Position numbers and translations under genes: made by a program. Shown one piece after another: positions 22,824 through 34,436 of a stretch of 63,074 bases of DNA; position 1 is the first letter of the stretch, and the number at the start of each line of letters is the position of its first letter. Source of the DNA: Gnetum montanum (Eukaryota > Streptophyta > Gnetopsida > Gnetales > Gnetaceae); NCBI GenBank assembly GCA_015680685.1, contig MNCI01003606.1, positions 1 through 63,074 of the forward strand. Reading direction: 5' to 3'. Below the pieces are notes generated by a model. That model was not told where the DNA came from, made no database searches, and saw nothing but the letters and a program-made list of their open reading frames with translations.

Positions 22824-24235
22824 GAGAGAATGTTCGGGAATGTATTACTGAAAGAACGGTACATGAGTATACAAGTACAAGCGGGGGTGGCCTACCCTGA
22901 AGAGGGAGGGGGGGTGGGGGGTCCCCGGAAACCCACAAAAGATCAAGAGAAAAAACTCGGCCGACCCCCATCATGGCGGCCGAACCATGGAGCCGTACAG
23001 AAGTTCAAAATCCCCCANNNNNNNNNNNNNNNNNNNNNNNNNNNNNNNNNNNNNNNNNNNNNNNNNNNNAGGGGCTAGGGATGGGTCGGCAGCTGGTGAC
23101 AGGCACACCGAGGCAACTCCAACTCATGGAGCAGGTCCAAGGTGGCACGGTGGTCCTCTGTGTCCACGAAGTTAGCGGCCTGTTGAAACCCCTGTAGAAG
23201 AGCCTCGCGCCTACGCCGGTTCGCCGAGGAATCCCCCACATTCGGGTCGAATCTAGCGGACATGCACCGGATGTGCCATCTAAGCTCCCCCAAGAGCTCT
23301 CACAGCTAATTCCAAGGATGCTATATGGGTAGCGCCCCCCCCGAGCCACTGGTGGGTGCTGTGTTGATGCGCCCGATCAAGTTGTCGTTGCCGTTGCACC
23401 TCTTCCTCCTGTAGGTGTTCCTGCTCCTCCCAGGCCGTCGCCTCCTGGGCCTGCCGGTCCACCTCCTCCTGACGCAGGTCCTCCCTGATCCGGTCCCGAA
23501 GATCATCCGTGAGCTGGGCTTGCAAAGTCTCCATTGTGAGCGTATGCTGCCTGTTCAGCTGTTGTGCTTGTTCCTGAAGCTGGGCATTGTGGTCGGCGCG
23601 CCACTTGGCCAGGGCCTCGGTCCACCGACTCTCCGAGGACCGTTGCTCAGCCTCCCGAGCCGCAGCAACCGCCTATTGAAGCTGCGCCTCCCAGTGTGGG
23701 GGGGCGCTGGGATGGTTGGGCGAGAGGGCAGGGTTGCGGTGAGAGCGGTGGCCCCAGGAAAGGTGGAGAGCAGCCCGCCGTCATTGAGTGGAGGGAGGGG
23801 GGGAAGCAGGGGGGGTCAGCGAAACGGCCCCTAGTGGGGGCAAAGGATGGGCCCTGCTCCCCCTGCCCCCCCACCCCCTCCATAGGGCCAAAATAAGCCC
23901 CAAACAGTGACCCCGCCGTTGAAGGCGGAGGGCCTCGAGGAAGAAACATGGTAGGTTTACTTAGGTGCCCTCCTTCAAGCACCGCAGGAAGGTGAAATGC
24001 AGCCCCTGGAGTTTGGACACATTCCCCGACTGCACAAAGAAGCGTTCGACCAAGACGGCCGCATGAGCCCAGAGGCGCGGAAGGGACGTTCGAGGGACCT
24101 GACGGCTCTGCGTTCTCAGGGAAAACCCCTCGAAAAAGGTCACAGAGTTATGGAGGCCACGGGAGGTTAGCAGGATGATCTCCCCAGCGGTCGGGATCCC
24201 CAGGTAGTTAGCCAGAGCAGCCTCTGTCAGGCGAA
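22824..24235 (-). pseudogene. LINE ORF2 C-terminal extension and 3' end
   Basis: Downstream of the zinc segment the minus strand stays protein-like in several frames: LWAHAAVLVERFFVQSGN (about 24060), a Pro/Gly-rich stretch (about 23650-23980), then an Arg/Glu/Gln-rich coiled-coil-like stretch (LRDRIREDLRQEEVDRQAQE, about 23425-23490). Frames change, so it is broken or partly untranslated. I do not recognise this extension as a named domain. The N gap interrupts the 3' part. Confidence 0.45.
23018..23069. other. Assembly gap, 52 N
   Basis: Run of 52 N. Apparent ORFs read through it on both strands and should not be trusted. Confidence 1.
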
Positions 24236-24435
24236 TTACTCGGCCCCGGAAGAAGGTCTGATCGCCACGCCAGTTGGTAAAGAAAGAGTTGTCAGGTAGG
24301 TCAGGGTCCCCGACCAGCCGCTGCAGCAGGGCGTCCCATCCGCATTAGCAGACCATTCGCCACAGCTCCTCATCCGCTTGGAAGTCTGCGCAGTCAGGCT
24401 CATACGTCGGCGTCTGCCCCATAGCGGCCACAATC

Positions 24436-25388
24436 TCACGCCACGCCCGACGGGTCTACTGGATAAGTTGCTAGGGGGGGTAGCTGCATGTGTAAAAACT
24501 GTGCGATTCCGCGCCTTCCAGGCATGCCAAAGTAATAGCGTCGACCAGGAATCGTCGTCAAATTGCCCCGGGGGGGGGGGGGTCTTCTGCATGCGCGCCA
24601 AGTGGCACGCATGTAGGGGCAGTCATAGATGAAGTGGTTGAGGGTCTCAGGGTTGTGGCCACAACACGGACACGTGGGGTCTTGCATGATGCTGCGCTGC
24701 TGCAAGAACACATGAATGGGGAGCGCGGCGGATTTGAGTAGCCAGAGAAAGATTTTTACTTTCTTGGGGAGCCACCCGCGCCAAACCGCCATCCAACCTT
24801 CCTCAGGGGGGTATTTATGGGTCAAAAGGGTGCACGGCTCGAGGTGGATCTAGTTCAGATTCAACATCTGCCGCACGTGTTGGCAGAGAGTCATCCAAGG
24901 CCTCGAAACATGTGAACCAGACATCTAGAGCGTGTACATCCGGTGAACGATACGGCCCCACTAACTGCACTCCCCCCGAGCATGAGTGAGCCGACAGACC
25001 AGCCGCTGCTGCCCCATCGCATACTCATCCTCGAACGTCGTGACCCCCAACCCCCCCACCGTACGAGGACGGGCCGCGCGATGCCAATTGAAAAGATGGA
25101 GTTTGCTCCCCCCTTTGTCCCCCGCCATAGGAAACAGGGGATCCGGGCATTGATCTGGTGGATGATGGCCGCGGGGGGCACAGCGACCACTGCCACAAAG
25201 TGCGTGGTGGCTGCAAGGATCCCAGTGGCCACGAGGAGGCGGCCTTTGTGCGTAAGAAAATGGTTTGCCCAGTGATTGATGCGGTGCTCAAGCTTGGCCA
25301 GGAGGGGGGTCCAAGAATTGTTCCGCCCCCACTGGAACAGCGGGATACCCAGGTAGGTATCGATGTTCTTCCCAGGTTGCATGTTCAG
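24436..25388 (-). pseudogene. LINE RT C-terminus and zf-RVT zinc segment
   Basis: Minus strand 25388-24960 reads the region after the RT catalytic core of plant L1 elements: YLGIPLFQWGRN, LAKLEHRINHWANHFLTHKGRLL, IPCFLWRG. After a shift, 24825-24436 reads EGWMAVWRGWLPKKVKIFLWLL and then CPCCG...ETLNHFIYDC (about 24682-24616), the C-x2-C...H-x4-C zf-RVT pattern, followed by FGMPGRRGIAQFL. A G13 run at 24570-24582 lies within it and probably marks a frameshift or an error. Confidence 0.8.
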
Positions 25389-25641
25389 AATTACTTTATT
25401 TTCAACACTTATATGAATTAAATGAAAAACATAAAAATGATAAAAATCATATGCCTTAGTTACACTTAACCATATCATTGCACCTCATAAGTGGAACTAG
25501 GAAGACAATGATTACGTATTTGAGATTCATTTCTTACACAAAGTGTACTTAGGGAGTTGAAGTCTATGGAATTCAACTAGATCACTTAGTGAACGCTAGT
25601 GATTTGTATGGTTGGGCACAGGGATTGGTCGCTACTCATCA

Positions 25642-25790
25642 TTGACACTGTTGCGGGGGACTTTAGTTAGTTACATGTGCTAACTAGGAGTTAGTGAAAT
25701 TATCCAACGACATTGTAATGAACCTTAAAGTTGAAATAATTAATAAAAATAATAATAACAATAAAAGAACACTAATTTTCGCAAGAACTA
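25642..25790 (+). other. Primer-binding site and leader of element F
   Basis: CACTGTTGCGGGGGA (25646-25660) is a decayed form of the tRNA-Asp-type site GGCGCCGTTGCCGGGGA, directly after the LTR. The leader to about 25790 aligns with the leader of E at 42530-42640. It ends where element G begins. Confidence 0.6.
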
Positions 25791-26874
25791 TGGAGTAGGT
25801 TAACTCCACAATTAAATCACCTTCAACACATTAAATCTAGATATTATGAAAATACAAAATTATTTGCTAGACAAATAAGAAAACTAGCTATCTTTGATTA
25901 AATTATTTGAAGATCACAATAGGGTTCACATAATCTGTAAGCATGCATAAACCTATCACACTTAAATGATATTGCATAGCATAAGGATCTATAATCACAC
26001 AATGATTGTTCTCAATGTAAGACACAATCAAGAGAAATATCTTTCATAACCTATGGCTAAGATGTCAATGCATAAGTGAGATACAAGAGAATGAAACACA
26101 TAGATCAATACACCACAAGTTGATCTTGGAGTTGAAATCACCTATTGAACTCACCCAATGTGCTCATTCAATCTCTCTTGCCTAGTTCTCCTTGCATACA
26201 AGTTTTCCGCCTACGTCATGAATAAAGGCATACATAATTATAAAGATCTAAAACCCTAGGAAGCTTTCTCTTTGGATCCCTAGATGTTTCCCAATTGAAA
26301 TGCCACATTAGAGCTTTTCTTCTTCACCAACATAGACATCTATTGTTTTATGTAGATGTCTCCTATGAGAGCTCTCTTCTAAGGAGAGATGTCTACTATT
26401 TTTGGGAGACATCTACACTTCAAGGGAGATGTGTTTGAGGAGACGTTTATCTTTGTAAGAAGATGTATTTTGTAAAAGCCTTGCTCTTGGGAGAGATGTT
26501 TACTATTTTTGGTAGATGTCTACTTTAGATTGGAGATGTCTACACTTCAAGGGAGGCATCTCTGGGGAGATGTCTATCTTTTTGGTTAGACATCTATTTT
26601 GAAGGTGCCAAAAATAAAAATGCTTGTTTTGATGATAGAAGACTCTAGATGTATTCCAACAAGTTCCCATAGATCCTAAAACTCCTTGAACTCATCAAAA
26701 TGAGACAAAAATACCTCCAAACATGCCACAACATCCAGGAATCTTCATCATAAAAAGTTAACACAAAAACACATACAAAAACTGGACACACGCATCTAGG
26801 TCTTTTTCAAGTGTGAAACTTGCTAAAATAACTTGTAGGAAAAGCACAAGGAAATTGGAATAGGTGTTCCTACA
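25791..26874 (-). mobile_element. 3' LTR of element G
   Basis: The minus strand begins TGTAGGAACACC at 26874 after a purine-rich AAAGGATGAGAGAG stretch. The upstream third holds the AGATGTCT cluster, and a weak TATA-like TATAATTA lies near 26236-26244. The far end is not defined; a candidate is a minus-strand CTACTCCA near 25791. Confidence 0.45.
26331..26600. repeat. Cluster of palindromic AGATGTCT motifs in the G LTR
   Basis: AGACATCT and AGATGTCT occur repeatedly here, for example AGACATCTATTG, AGATGTCTCC, GAGAGATGTCTAC, GGAGATGTCTACACTTC, GGCATCTCTGG and GGAGATGTCTATC. They resemble 11818-12150. They lie upstream of the TATA-like box in LTR orientation. Confidence 0.7.
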
Positions 26875-27149
26875 CTAGCTCTCTCATCCTTTAAAAAGTG
26901 AACTCATGTGAACAAGGGAGTAGGGGTAGAAGTGATCCCCCACTCAACAAGTTTGATTTCATGGATCCATATAACATCATTAGCATATTGAACCTCCCAA
27001 TGGATGAAATATTCATGCCTTTTAACTCCCTAAGTTTTAGAAGCTTCCCTTCACATGAGTATGATTGCCTTCTTCTCCATTGAAGACATGGACTAATTAA
27101 TAGCCCCCTTTAACTCATAAATGCTCCCTTGTATGGTCTCCTTATCAAA

Positions 27150-29762
27150 TGGTCCATGATAGTGCACAAGATCTAAAACATTAAACAAAAAAGACATCAA
27201 CATCATTTGGTAAATCAATTTGAAAAGCACCATCATTAATCTTAGCCTTGATTCTGAAAGGCCCCACCTTCTTAGCTTTCAATTTGGAGAAGTTAACATC
27301 TCTCAACTACTTCTTCTTCAAGTGCATCCAAAACAAGTCACCAATAGAAAAATTAGGCTTCCACTTACCCTCATTCCTCTTGAGGACTCTCTCTTCAGCC
27401 TTCTTCTTAATATTTGATTTTACGTGTGCATGGAGATCCCTCATCTCTTACAAAAAACTAGCAGTAAGTTGAGCTTCATCATGAAAGCTCTTCATAATTC
27501 ACCTCAAATGGTCTTTTGCTATTTGCAACATGAAAAGAATTATTATATGAAAATTCAACATGATATTACAAGTTTTCCTACTTTTTTGGCTGTCCATCAC
27601 ATAAACATCTTAATATGTTTAGCAAGGATTTATGCATCACCTTTATTTGACCATTAGATTGTGGATGATATGCATTAGAAAAATTTAACTTTGTCCCTAA
27701 AATCTTCCAAAGGGACCTCCAAAAATGACTTGTAACCTTGGAGTCTTTGTCACTAATAATATTCAAAGGAATACCATGCAACTTCACAACATGTTGGAAA
27801 AATAAATTTGCAACATGAGAGGAATCACTCACCTTCTTGCATGGAATAAAATGTGCCATCTTGGAGAATCTATTCACAATAATAAAAATTGCATTGTTCC
27901 CACTCGGTCTTTGGAATGCCACTCACAGAGTTCATTGACACACTTTCCCATGAATCATTGGGAATTTGTAAAGGCATATAGTGTCCATCCATACCTTTAC
28001 CTCTTTTGAAATTTTGACATGTTAAGAAATCCTTCATAAATTTTGAGACTTCTATAGTCATACCAAGCCAAAAATAGTGCCTACCCATAAGTTCCAATGT
28101 TTTATCCCTACCCATGTGACCTACCATGCCACTACAATGCTTTTCAACCAAAATCTTCTTCCTAAAATCACAATTATGAAGACATACCTTTTCATTCTTA
28201 AATAACAATTCATATTGAATATGATAGTCCCTCCATTGGTCTATCTTATTCATCAATGGCTACTTGAGAATCCTTTAAACTTTCCCAAAATCAATGTCAT
28301 GCTCATATAAAGAAGCAAAATCATCCACACTTTCTACATGAGGTACATTGAAATTTACCACATGCACCTTGGATAATGCATTAGCTAGCACATTGGATTT
28401 TGCACTTTTGTGGTTCAACACAAAATTGAACTCTTGTAACTATGCAACCCACTTCATGTGCTTTGCATTCAACTTGTTTTGTGAGTTTAGAAATTGAAAT
28501 GCTTTATGGTCCATCATCAAAGTAAATTCTTTAGGCAACAAGTGATGCCTCCAATGCTTGATTGCTTGAAGAATAGTGTACAAGTCCTCATATATGCTAT
28601 ATTTTCTCCTTGACTTATTCAATTTTTTAGAAAAGAAAGCAACATGTGTACCTTCTTGTGAAAGTACCCCACCAATGGCAAGTCCACTTGCATCCACCTC
28701 CACATGAAAAAGCTTATGAGAATCTAGAATCTCAAGCACCAATTCACTGGTAATCTTTTCTTTCAACAAGTCAAAGCTCCCTTCAATTTCGTTATCCCAC
28801 CTAAATTCCTTATTTTTTTTCAATGAAGCAAACATAGGTTATGAAATATCACTAAAATTTTTGATGAATCGTCTATGAAAACCTACTAAACCAAGGAATG
28901 ATCTTACCTCCCCAACATTCTTAGGAGTTGGCCAATCCCTTATAGCTTTCACCTTGTTAACTTTCATTTGAATCTAGCTTTTAGAAACCAAATGCCCCAA
29001 ATATGTGATTTTCCTCTTGAAGAAATGACTTTTCTTCACGTTAATCACCAACTATGCCTCCTCCAAATTAAGGCACACCATCCTTAACTGATCCAAGTGC
29101 TTTTCCTTATTAGAGCTGTACACCAAAATATTGTTAAAAAAGATAATAAAATAACTACTAACCAAGTCCTTGAATACATCATGCATTAATCTCATGAATG
29201 TAGTAGGTGCATTCATGAGTACAAATGGCATCACCAACCACTCAAAAAATATATCTGGTGTTTTGAAAGTTGTCTTCCACTCATCACTAGGCATGATTAT
29301 GATTTGATGGTACCAACTCTTCAAATCAATTTTGCTAAATTTTTTTGCATTGGTAAGGACATCAAGGATATCATCCATCCTTGGAATAGGAAACCTATAC
29401 CTCTTTGTTATTTTGTTCACTACCCTGGAATCAATGCACATCCTCCATTCATCATTGTCCTTCTTTGGCACTAGCACCACTGGAACTACACAAGGTAAAA
29501 TGGATTCCTTCATTAAGCCATTTGCAAGTAACCCCTCTAGTTGTCTTTGCAATTTAGCCTTCTGATTTTGTACCATCCGGTAAGCTCTCTCATTTGGAAT
29601 GGTAGCACTAGGAATGAAGTCAATCTGATGCTGTACATTCATCATCAATGGTAGTCCACCTAATTTCCCCTTGAATACACTGAGAAATTTCTCCTTCAAG
29701 CCAAGCATACCTGTAGGAAGTTCAACCTGCACATCATCATGGTTAGTAGCAATGGTTGTCAT
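27150..29762 (-). pseudogene. Element G pol: RT, RNase H, integrase, catalytic residues lost
   Basis: RT on the minus strand 29762-29052: ERAYRMVQNQKAKLQRQLEGLL, VPKKDNDEWRMCIDSR, RYRFPIPRMDDILD, then the metal-binding box reads FFNN (29135-29130) where the family has F/Y-x-DD. RNase H, 28835-28440: VEVDASGLAIGGVLSQEG, HWRHHLLPKEFTL. Integrase zinc domain and core, 28256-27578: KHCSGMVGHMGRDKT, RFSKMAHFIPCKK, then QIKVMHKS with Lys (27643-27641) in place of the third catalytic Glu. The C-terminus (27480-27150) keeps VGPFRIKAKINDGAFQIDLP, a GPY/F box. Stops separate the pieces. Not active. Confidence 0.85.
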
Positions 29763-29864
29763 ATCACGGCTGCGATATCGCGTACGTGATATCGCAGCCC
29801 ATTGGATATCACAGCTGTGATATCATGGTAATGATATCATAGCTAGCAAATTCATGACTCATCA
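29763..29864. repeat. GATATC palindrome ladder, probably an LTR-start fragment
   Basis: GATATC starts at 29774, 29788, 29805, 29819 and 29833 (steps 14, 17, 14, 14). 29768-29799 is an inverted repeat with 12-bp arms; 29805-29824 is a perfect 20-bp palindrome; 29819-29838 has 8-bp arms. The minus strand begins TGATGAGTCAT at 29864, the same as the F LTR start, and the 14/17 spacing matches the E LTR. So this is probably a ~100-bp piece of an Athila-like LTR embedded in G. Confidence 0.65.
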
Positions 29865-31250
29865 CCCATGGAGGCTTGTCCTCATGTCCCACAATGCTTC
29901 GTTGATTTGATCATCTCCTTGGAATGCTTTTCTTGGATGTCCATGATGGCTCAAACCTGTAAAAAATAAAGAAAAAGAAAAAGAAAAATGATTAGGCTTT
30001 TCTAATCCAACATCTTTACTTTGCTTCTTTTTCCTCTTCTTCACCTTCTTCTTCTTGGTGTTTGGAAGACCATGACTTAGTTTTCTTTCATCACTACCAT
30101 GTAGATTTCCTTCATGTTGTACTTCCATTTTACAACCAAGACAATCAAATCCATCAACATACTTCACAAATTTATCATTACTATAATCAATAGAAAGCAT
30201 CTCCAAATTTTAGAAAATCACATCATTTTCAATGTCTTCACTTACATCGATAATGACCTTCTTACAATGACTATCCCAATAGCCATCATCACCAAACAAA
30301 TCATCATTATTAGTCTTCCTCTCACTAACAATGACATCAACAGTGACAAAATGACTCTTAATTCCATCAAAATCATCAAATGAGCATGATGATCATCATT
30401 ATCATTGAATAGTACACCATTAATTTGAAGTGAAAAAATAGCATCCATCACACTAGCTTCAACATGAGAGACATTACTATCATCAAAAATGTAAAGCTCA
30501 TCCTTACTTACCTCTTCATGGCTTCTCCCATCCATCTTTGGTTCAACTTGATCTTAAACATGTGGCTACCCAATATCATGAAAGCTTGAAGGTTCAAGAT
30601 TTCAAATAGGAGTTCCCAACTCCAATGGCTTCTCTTCTTCAAAGAAGTCATCAACAAGCTCTTCATCCCACTTTGGAGGTACCACCTCAAAAGGTAAACT
30701 CTAGATTGGAATAGATTAGATTGTGGATGATATGCACAAGAAAAATTTTATATAAAATTTTTTGACATCCTTGTCACCTTTCCTTAGGAATTTTAACTTC
30801 ATAATGGTTGCTTATCTCTAACAAGATTGTTTAAATTTCCTTTTCAACCTGTATTTTATCAGATCCCAATCTTTGATAGGTTGACCATTTTGTCTTTCAT
30901 AATCATGGAACTTATTTTCACACCCTATAGAAGCCATACCTTCTAATCTAGATTCAACAATAGGTACCCTCAAGTTATTTGGTACCTCTTCCAATAGAAA
31001 ATGCTTTTCAATTGCCTTCAGAAAACTTGCAAAAGCATTGGTGCCATCTACATCATTGAAAGTATTCACCTCTACATATGAAAGTCTTGAAGCATTTTTG
31101 AATGCTCTAGCATGCCTTGCCTCATCTTCATCATCAAGATTACTTAAAGAAGTATTTAGCATCACTAGAGCCCTTAGAGTTATTATTTGAGGAATAGGAC
31201 TCCCTCCCATTGGAATTCTTGGCTAATGGTTTTCTACACTCCCATAGCTA
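29865..31250 (-). pseudogene. Element G gag, broken
   Basis: The minus-strand segment 31210-30818 has the gypsy gag capsid pattern: FASFLKAIEKHFLLEEVPNN, RLEGMASIGCENKFHDYERQ, IKDWDLIKYRLKRKF. Downstream (30690-29865) are acidic and basic linkers (EEEKPLELGTP near 30640; KKKKVKKRKKKQSKD near 30040) without a readable CCHC knuckle. Several stops. The start is probably near 31210. Confidence 0.6.
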
Positions 31251-31379
31251 TATTAACCTTCCTCTTCATCTACTCCATCTCCACCTAGCTATGAGACTTC
31301 CTTGTTTGAATGTACATGCTCTTCACTTGTACATGTTTGGATATGGCTAGGAATGACTTGTCTAATCTTCAATGACATG

Positions 31380-32640
31380 TATTAAATGTACTCCTGAGTG
31401 TTTAATCTGAGAAAGCAGATCCAAGGATGGAAGCAAGAAACACAAAAATCCTTAGATGTGGACATGGATAGATATTACTCTCTATTGCATAGATGCTTAG
31501 GCCATGGATTTTCTCAAAGGGAGAAGCTTTGCCATATCATAGATAGGCTTAGAACAAAAACGAGGAAAATCCTTGGGGTCTATGCTCAAGGAAGACTTTT
31601 AGAACTAAAGATTCATCAAATCCAAAGGTTGATTGAGTAGGTGGCTAAAGAAGTAGGTGAGCTGATGAAAAGGGAAAGTGTGGAGGAGTGTAATTGAGAC
31701 CCTTCCATTTGCAACAAGGAGGTCCAATTTTATGATAATGAGGAGGAGGCACCACTTGATGAAGTGCACAAATAAAGACCTTGCCAATACAGAAATCTAT
31801 GTTTGAAATATTGGCTAAGGTAGATAAAATGTGGAACTCTTTGGACAAAAAGTTTCAAACTATTCTCCAAGTTGCAGAGGAGTCCAAGAAGCAAAGTAGT
31901 GATCATGATTGAAGGAGAAGGAAGGATGCTGAATGTACCCATCAAAGGGTAAGGGCAAAGCTGCTATCATTGAAGAGGTTGTGAATTCTAAGATATATGA
32001 TGATGGTGGATGTGACATCTACCAATATGAGCATCCTAAGTAATGTTTCCCCATTATATCACACTTGTAGGAATTTGGAATGTATGCTCTGAATCCTAGG
32101 TTGTTGAAAAGGCAAGAATCTTGGAGGTTGCCTTATCCTGAAGGAAACTACAGGTAGTTCCACCAAGAAGCCTATTATCTAGGTGGAGATCTACCTCAAC
32201 CTCATGAGTAGTACTAGTAGTGGGAACACCGATAGTCATGGGGGATGCCACCACCAACGTATCAGTGCTCTTACCGCCAACCAGATCCATACAAGTACTA
32301 TGTTTAGCAGCCCATTTCTCCATGTGACTCTTCTAATTATGCCTCTTTCCAACACAACTAGTACCCTCCTAAGTGTTATAGAGCATAATCTCCAAGAGGG
32401 GAGTCCCCATTTCCATTTTACCCTTTTTATCCTTCTACACGTATACCTCCACCCTCAACTTGGTTGCCACAAGCTCCATCCATGTAGGGTGAAATTCCAG
32501 CCCAACCACAACAAAGAAACATCACAAGGGTTGTTAACTTACAAAGGGCTCCCTAGTCGAGTGGTTTAGAGACTAAAACTCAAAAATGATCCTTTTTCCA
32601 AACCAATAGTCTTACTAAGCCCTTAGAGACACCTACAGCT
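31380..32640 (+). pseudogene. Element C gag, 5' truncated
   Basis: 31398-31700 encodes LRKQIQGWKQETQKSLD, YYSLLHRCLGHGFSQREKLCHIID, TRKILGVYAQGRLLELK, clearly the same capsid as element E at 61550-61800. A linker with CDIYQYEHPK and FGMYALNPRLLKR (about 32010-32110) and a Pro-rich region follow. I see no CCHC knuckle. Stops are frequent. Confidence 0.75.
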
Positions 32641-32667
32641 ACCAACCTTACTTCTCCTACAACATCT

Positions 32668-33216
32668 TTGGAGATCCCTTCAAACCAAATGCCTCACAGG
32701 GTGCATACTATCATGTTAACCCACATATTCATAGATTGGATAGAGGATGACTACATTCCTAGGAAAAGATTTGATCTTGGAAGTTCCCTTATTTACTTGA
32801 AAATCACTAGGAATGAGCCTTACAAGGCTCTTCTAGACTCATGTTATGGTGTCAATTTGATCTCACATGAAATGTACAAAGCCTAGAACTTGCCTCATCT
32901 CAAGAAGAGTAATATTTATCTTAAGTTAGTAGACTAGTCCATCATAATTTCCTTGGGATTGGTGGAGGACATTGTAACCATCATCCATGGGTGATCCTAT
33001 CCTACTAACTTCCTAGTGATTCACATGGATAACTGCAAGGGTGACTTTCCAATCATCATGGGAAGGGCTTGGCTAAGTATAATAGATGTGTGGCTAGGAA
33101 TTAGAGACCTCTCCTTTGAAATTTTCAAGGAAAATTATTTTGGAAAAATTGAGAGGAATTACATTCCATGCATCATGTATAGTTACCTAGTGTGCCATTA
33201 TGTACAAAAATTATGA
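32668..33216 (+). pseudogene. Element C aspartic protease
   Basis: The active-site region reads ALLDSCYGVNLISHEMY (about 32823-32880), where the family has D-S-G; Gly is replaced by Cys. The C-terminal strand DFPIIMGRAWLSIIDVWLG is at 33040-33100. In between, stops occur (after MYKA). The protease would have cut the Gag-Pol polyprotein. The homologous site in E reads LLNSGSGVNLIS, with Asp lost instead. Confidence 0.7.
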
Positions 33217-34436
33217 ACAGTAAAAAGTACAGCAATCATAGCATGTAGGTAGTGTGTAGATGTCATAGAAATCCAAAGGTGCATGTACACAATATGCACA
33301 AAACAAGAGGACACCTAGTGATTGATAGCTTAATCTCAAAGCAGCTCAACTTTGTGCATGGAATAAACTTAGAGCTTGACAAGTGCCTACCTTGAAGGCA
33401 TGGATGAGATAGAGAAAATCCATTGCCAATTCTTTGATGAACATAATGACACCAATTTGAGAGAGTTGAAAATCCCTGAGAGCTTTAAATCGAAGTCCTT
33501 TAAGTTAAAAACTCTATTGGTTGGAATGGAATATGCTTTTTTTTTTCAAAATGACAAGTTGGTCATTATTAATGTCAACCTTGCTTCTGCATAGAAAAAA
33601 AGAAGCTATTGGAGGTGGTCAATAAATGAAAAATAGCCTTTGCTTGGTCATATCATGAGCTGACTAGAATTGATCCAAGGACATGCCAACATGACATCTA
33701 CATAGATGCCTGCATTAAACTAAAGAGTTAGTCATAAAAACTATTGAACCCCAAACTACAATAGATGTGTGGCTAGGAATTAGAGACCTCTCCTTTGAAA
33801 TTTTCAAGGAAAATGATTTTGGAAAAATTGAGAGGAATCACATTCCATGCATCATGTATAGTTACGTAGGATGCCGTTATGTACAAAAATTATGGACATG
33901 AAAAAGTACAGCAATCATAGCATGTAGGTACTGTGTAGATGTCATAGAAATCCAAAGGTGCATGTACGCAACAACCACAAAACAAGAGGACACCCAGTGA
34001 TTGACAACTTAATTTCAAAGTAGCTCAACTTTGTGCATGGAATAAACTTAGAGCCTAACAAGTGCCTAACTTGAAGGCATGGATGAGATAGAGAAAATCC
34101 ATTGCCAATTCTTTGATGAACCTAATGACACCAATTGGAGAGAGTTGAAAATCCCTAAGAGCTTTAAATAGAAGTCATTTGAGTTAAAAACTCTACTGGT
34201 TGGAATGGAATATGTTTTTTTTTTCAAAATGACAAGTTGGTCATTATTAATGTCAACCTTGCTTCTGCATAGAAAAAGAAGCTATTGGAGGTGGGCAATA
34301 AATGGCCAATAGCCTTTGCTTAGTCATATCATGAGCTGACTAGAATTGATCCAAGGACATGCCAACATCACATCTACATAGATGCCTGCATTAAACTAAA
34401 GAGGTAGTCACAACAACTATTGAACCCTAAACTAAA
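33082..34436. repeat. 679-bp tandem duplication within element C
   Basis: 33082-33760 is repeated at 33761-34436, both beginning ATAGATGTGTGGCTAGG, with a few small indels and scattered substitutions (by eye well above 90% identity). The unit covers the protease C-terminus, a linker and the segment before RT (GMDEIEKIHCQFFDEHND is readable in both). Both copies carry stops. Confidence 0.9.

Larger units (their letters stand above)
22808..25397 (-). mobile_element. GC-rich LINE, 5' truncated, minus strand
   Basis: The plus strand starts with ten T (22814-22823), the poly-A tail of a minus-strand LINE; AATTACTTT occurs at both ends (22808-22816 and 25389-25397) as a candidate target duplication. 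The insert is distinctly GC-rich in AT-rich DNA. It carries the C-terminal part of a LINE RT and a zf-RVT segment; everything upstream of the RT thumb is missing, as expected of 5' truncation. It contains 52 N at 23018-23069. Confidence 0.8.
22208..25641 (+). mobile_element. 5' LTR of element F, split by a LINE
   Basis: Starts TGATGAGTCATTG at 22208 and ends CTACTCATCA at 25641, followed by a tRNA-Asp-type primer-binding site. Without the LINE it is about 850 bp, close to the 816 bp and 782 bp of the B and E LTRs. Sequence after the TATA box (ATAAAGATGAGCTTTCTT..., about 22505) parallels the E LTR near 41965, and 25440-25641 parallels 42325-42508. F is probably the 5' end of element C, with G inserted between. 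Confidence 0.7.
25791..31250 (-). mobile_element. Minus-strand chromovirus-like gypsy element G
   Basis: Minus-strand order from 31250 downward: gag, a GATATC ladder, RT, RNase H, integrase, purine tract, LTR. Only the 3' LTR (about 26874-25791) is seen; no LTR precedes gag at 31251-31379, so the 5' end is deleted or unrecognisable. Integrase wording (RFSKMAHFIPCKK, AYHPQSNGQ) and a GPF box are of chromovirus type. The element lies between F and the gag of C, probably inserted in them. Confidence 0.7.

Noticed and set aside
22830-23349. ORFs across 22830-23349 on both strands
   Set aside because: They read through a 52-base N gap and lie in the 3' end of a LINE; they are not genes.
29332-29565. 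Plus-strand ORF opposite the RT of element G
   Set aside because: Shadow of the RT frame on the minus strand, which has clear family motifs.
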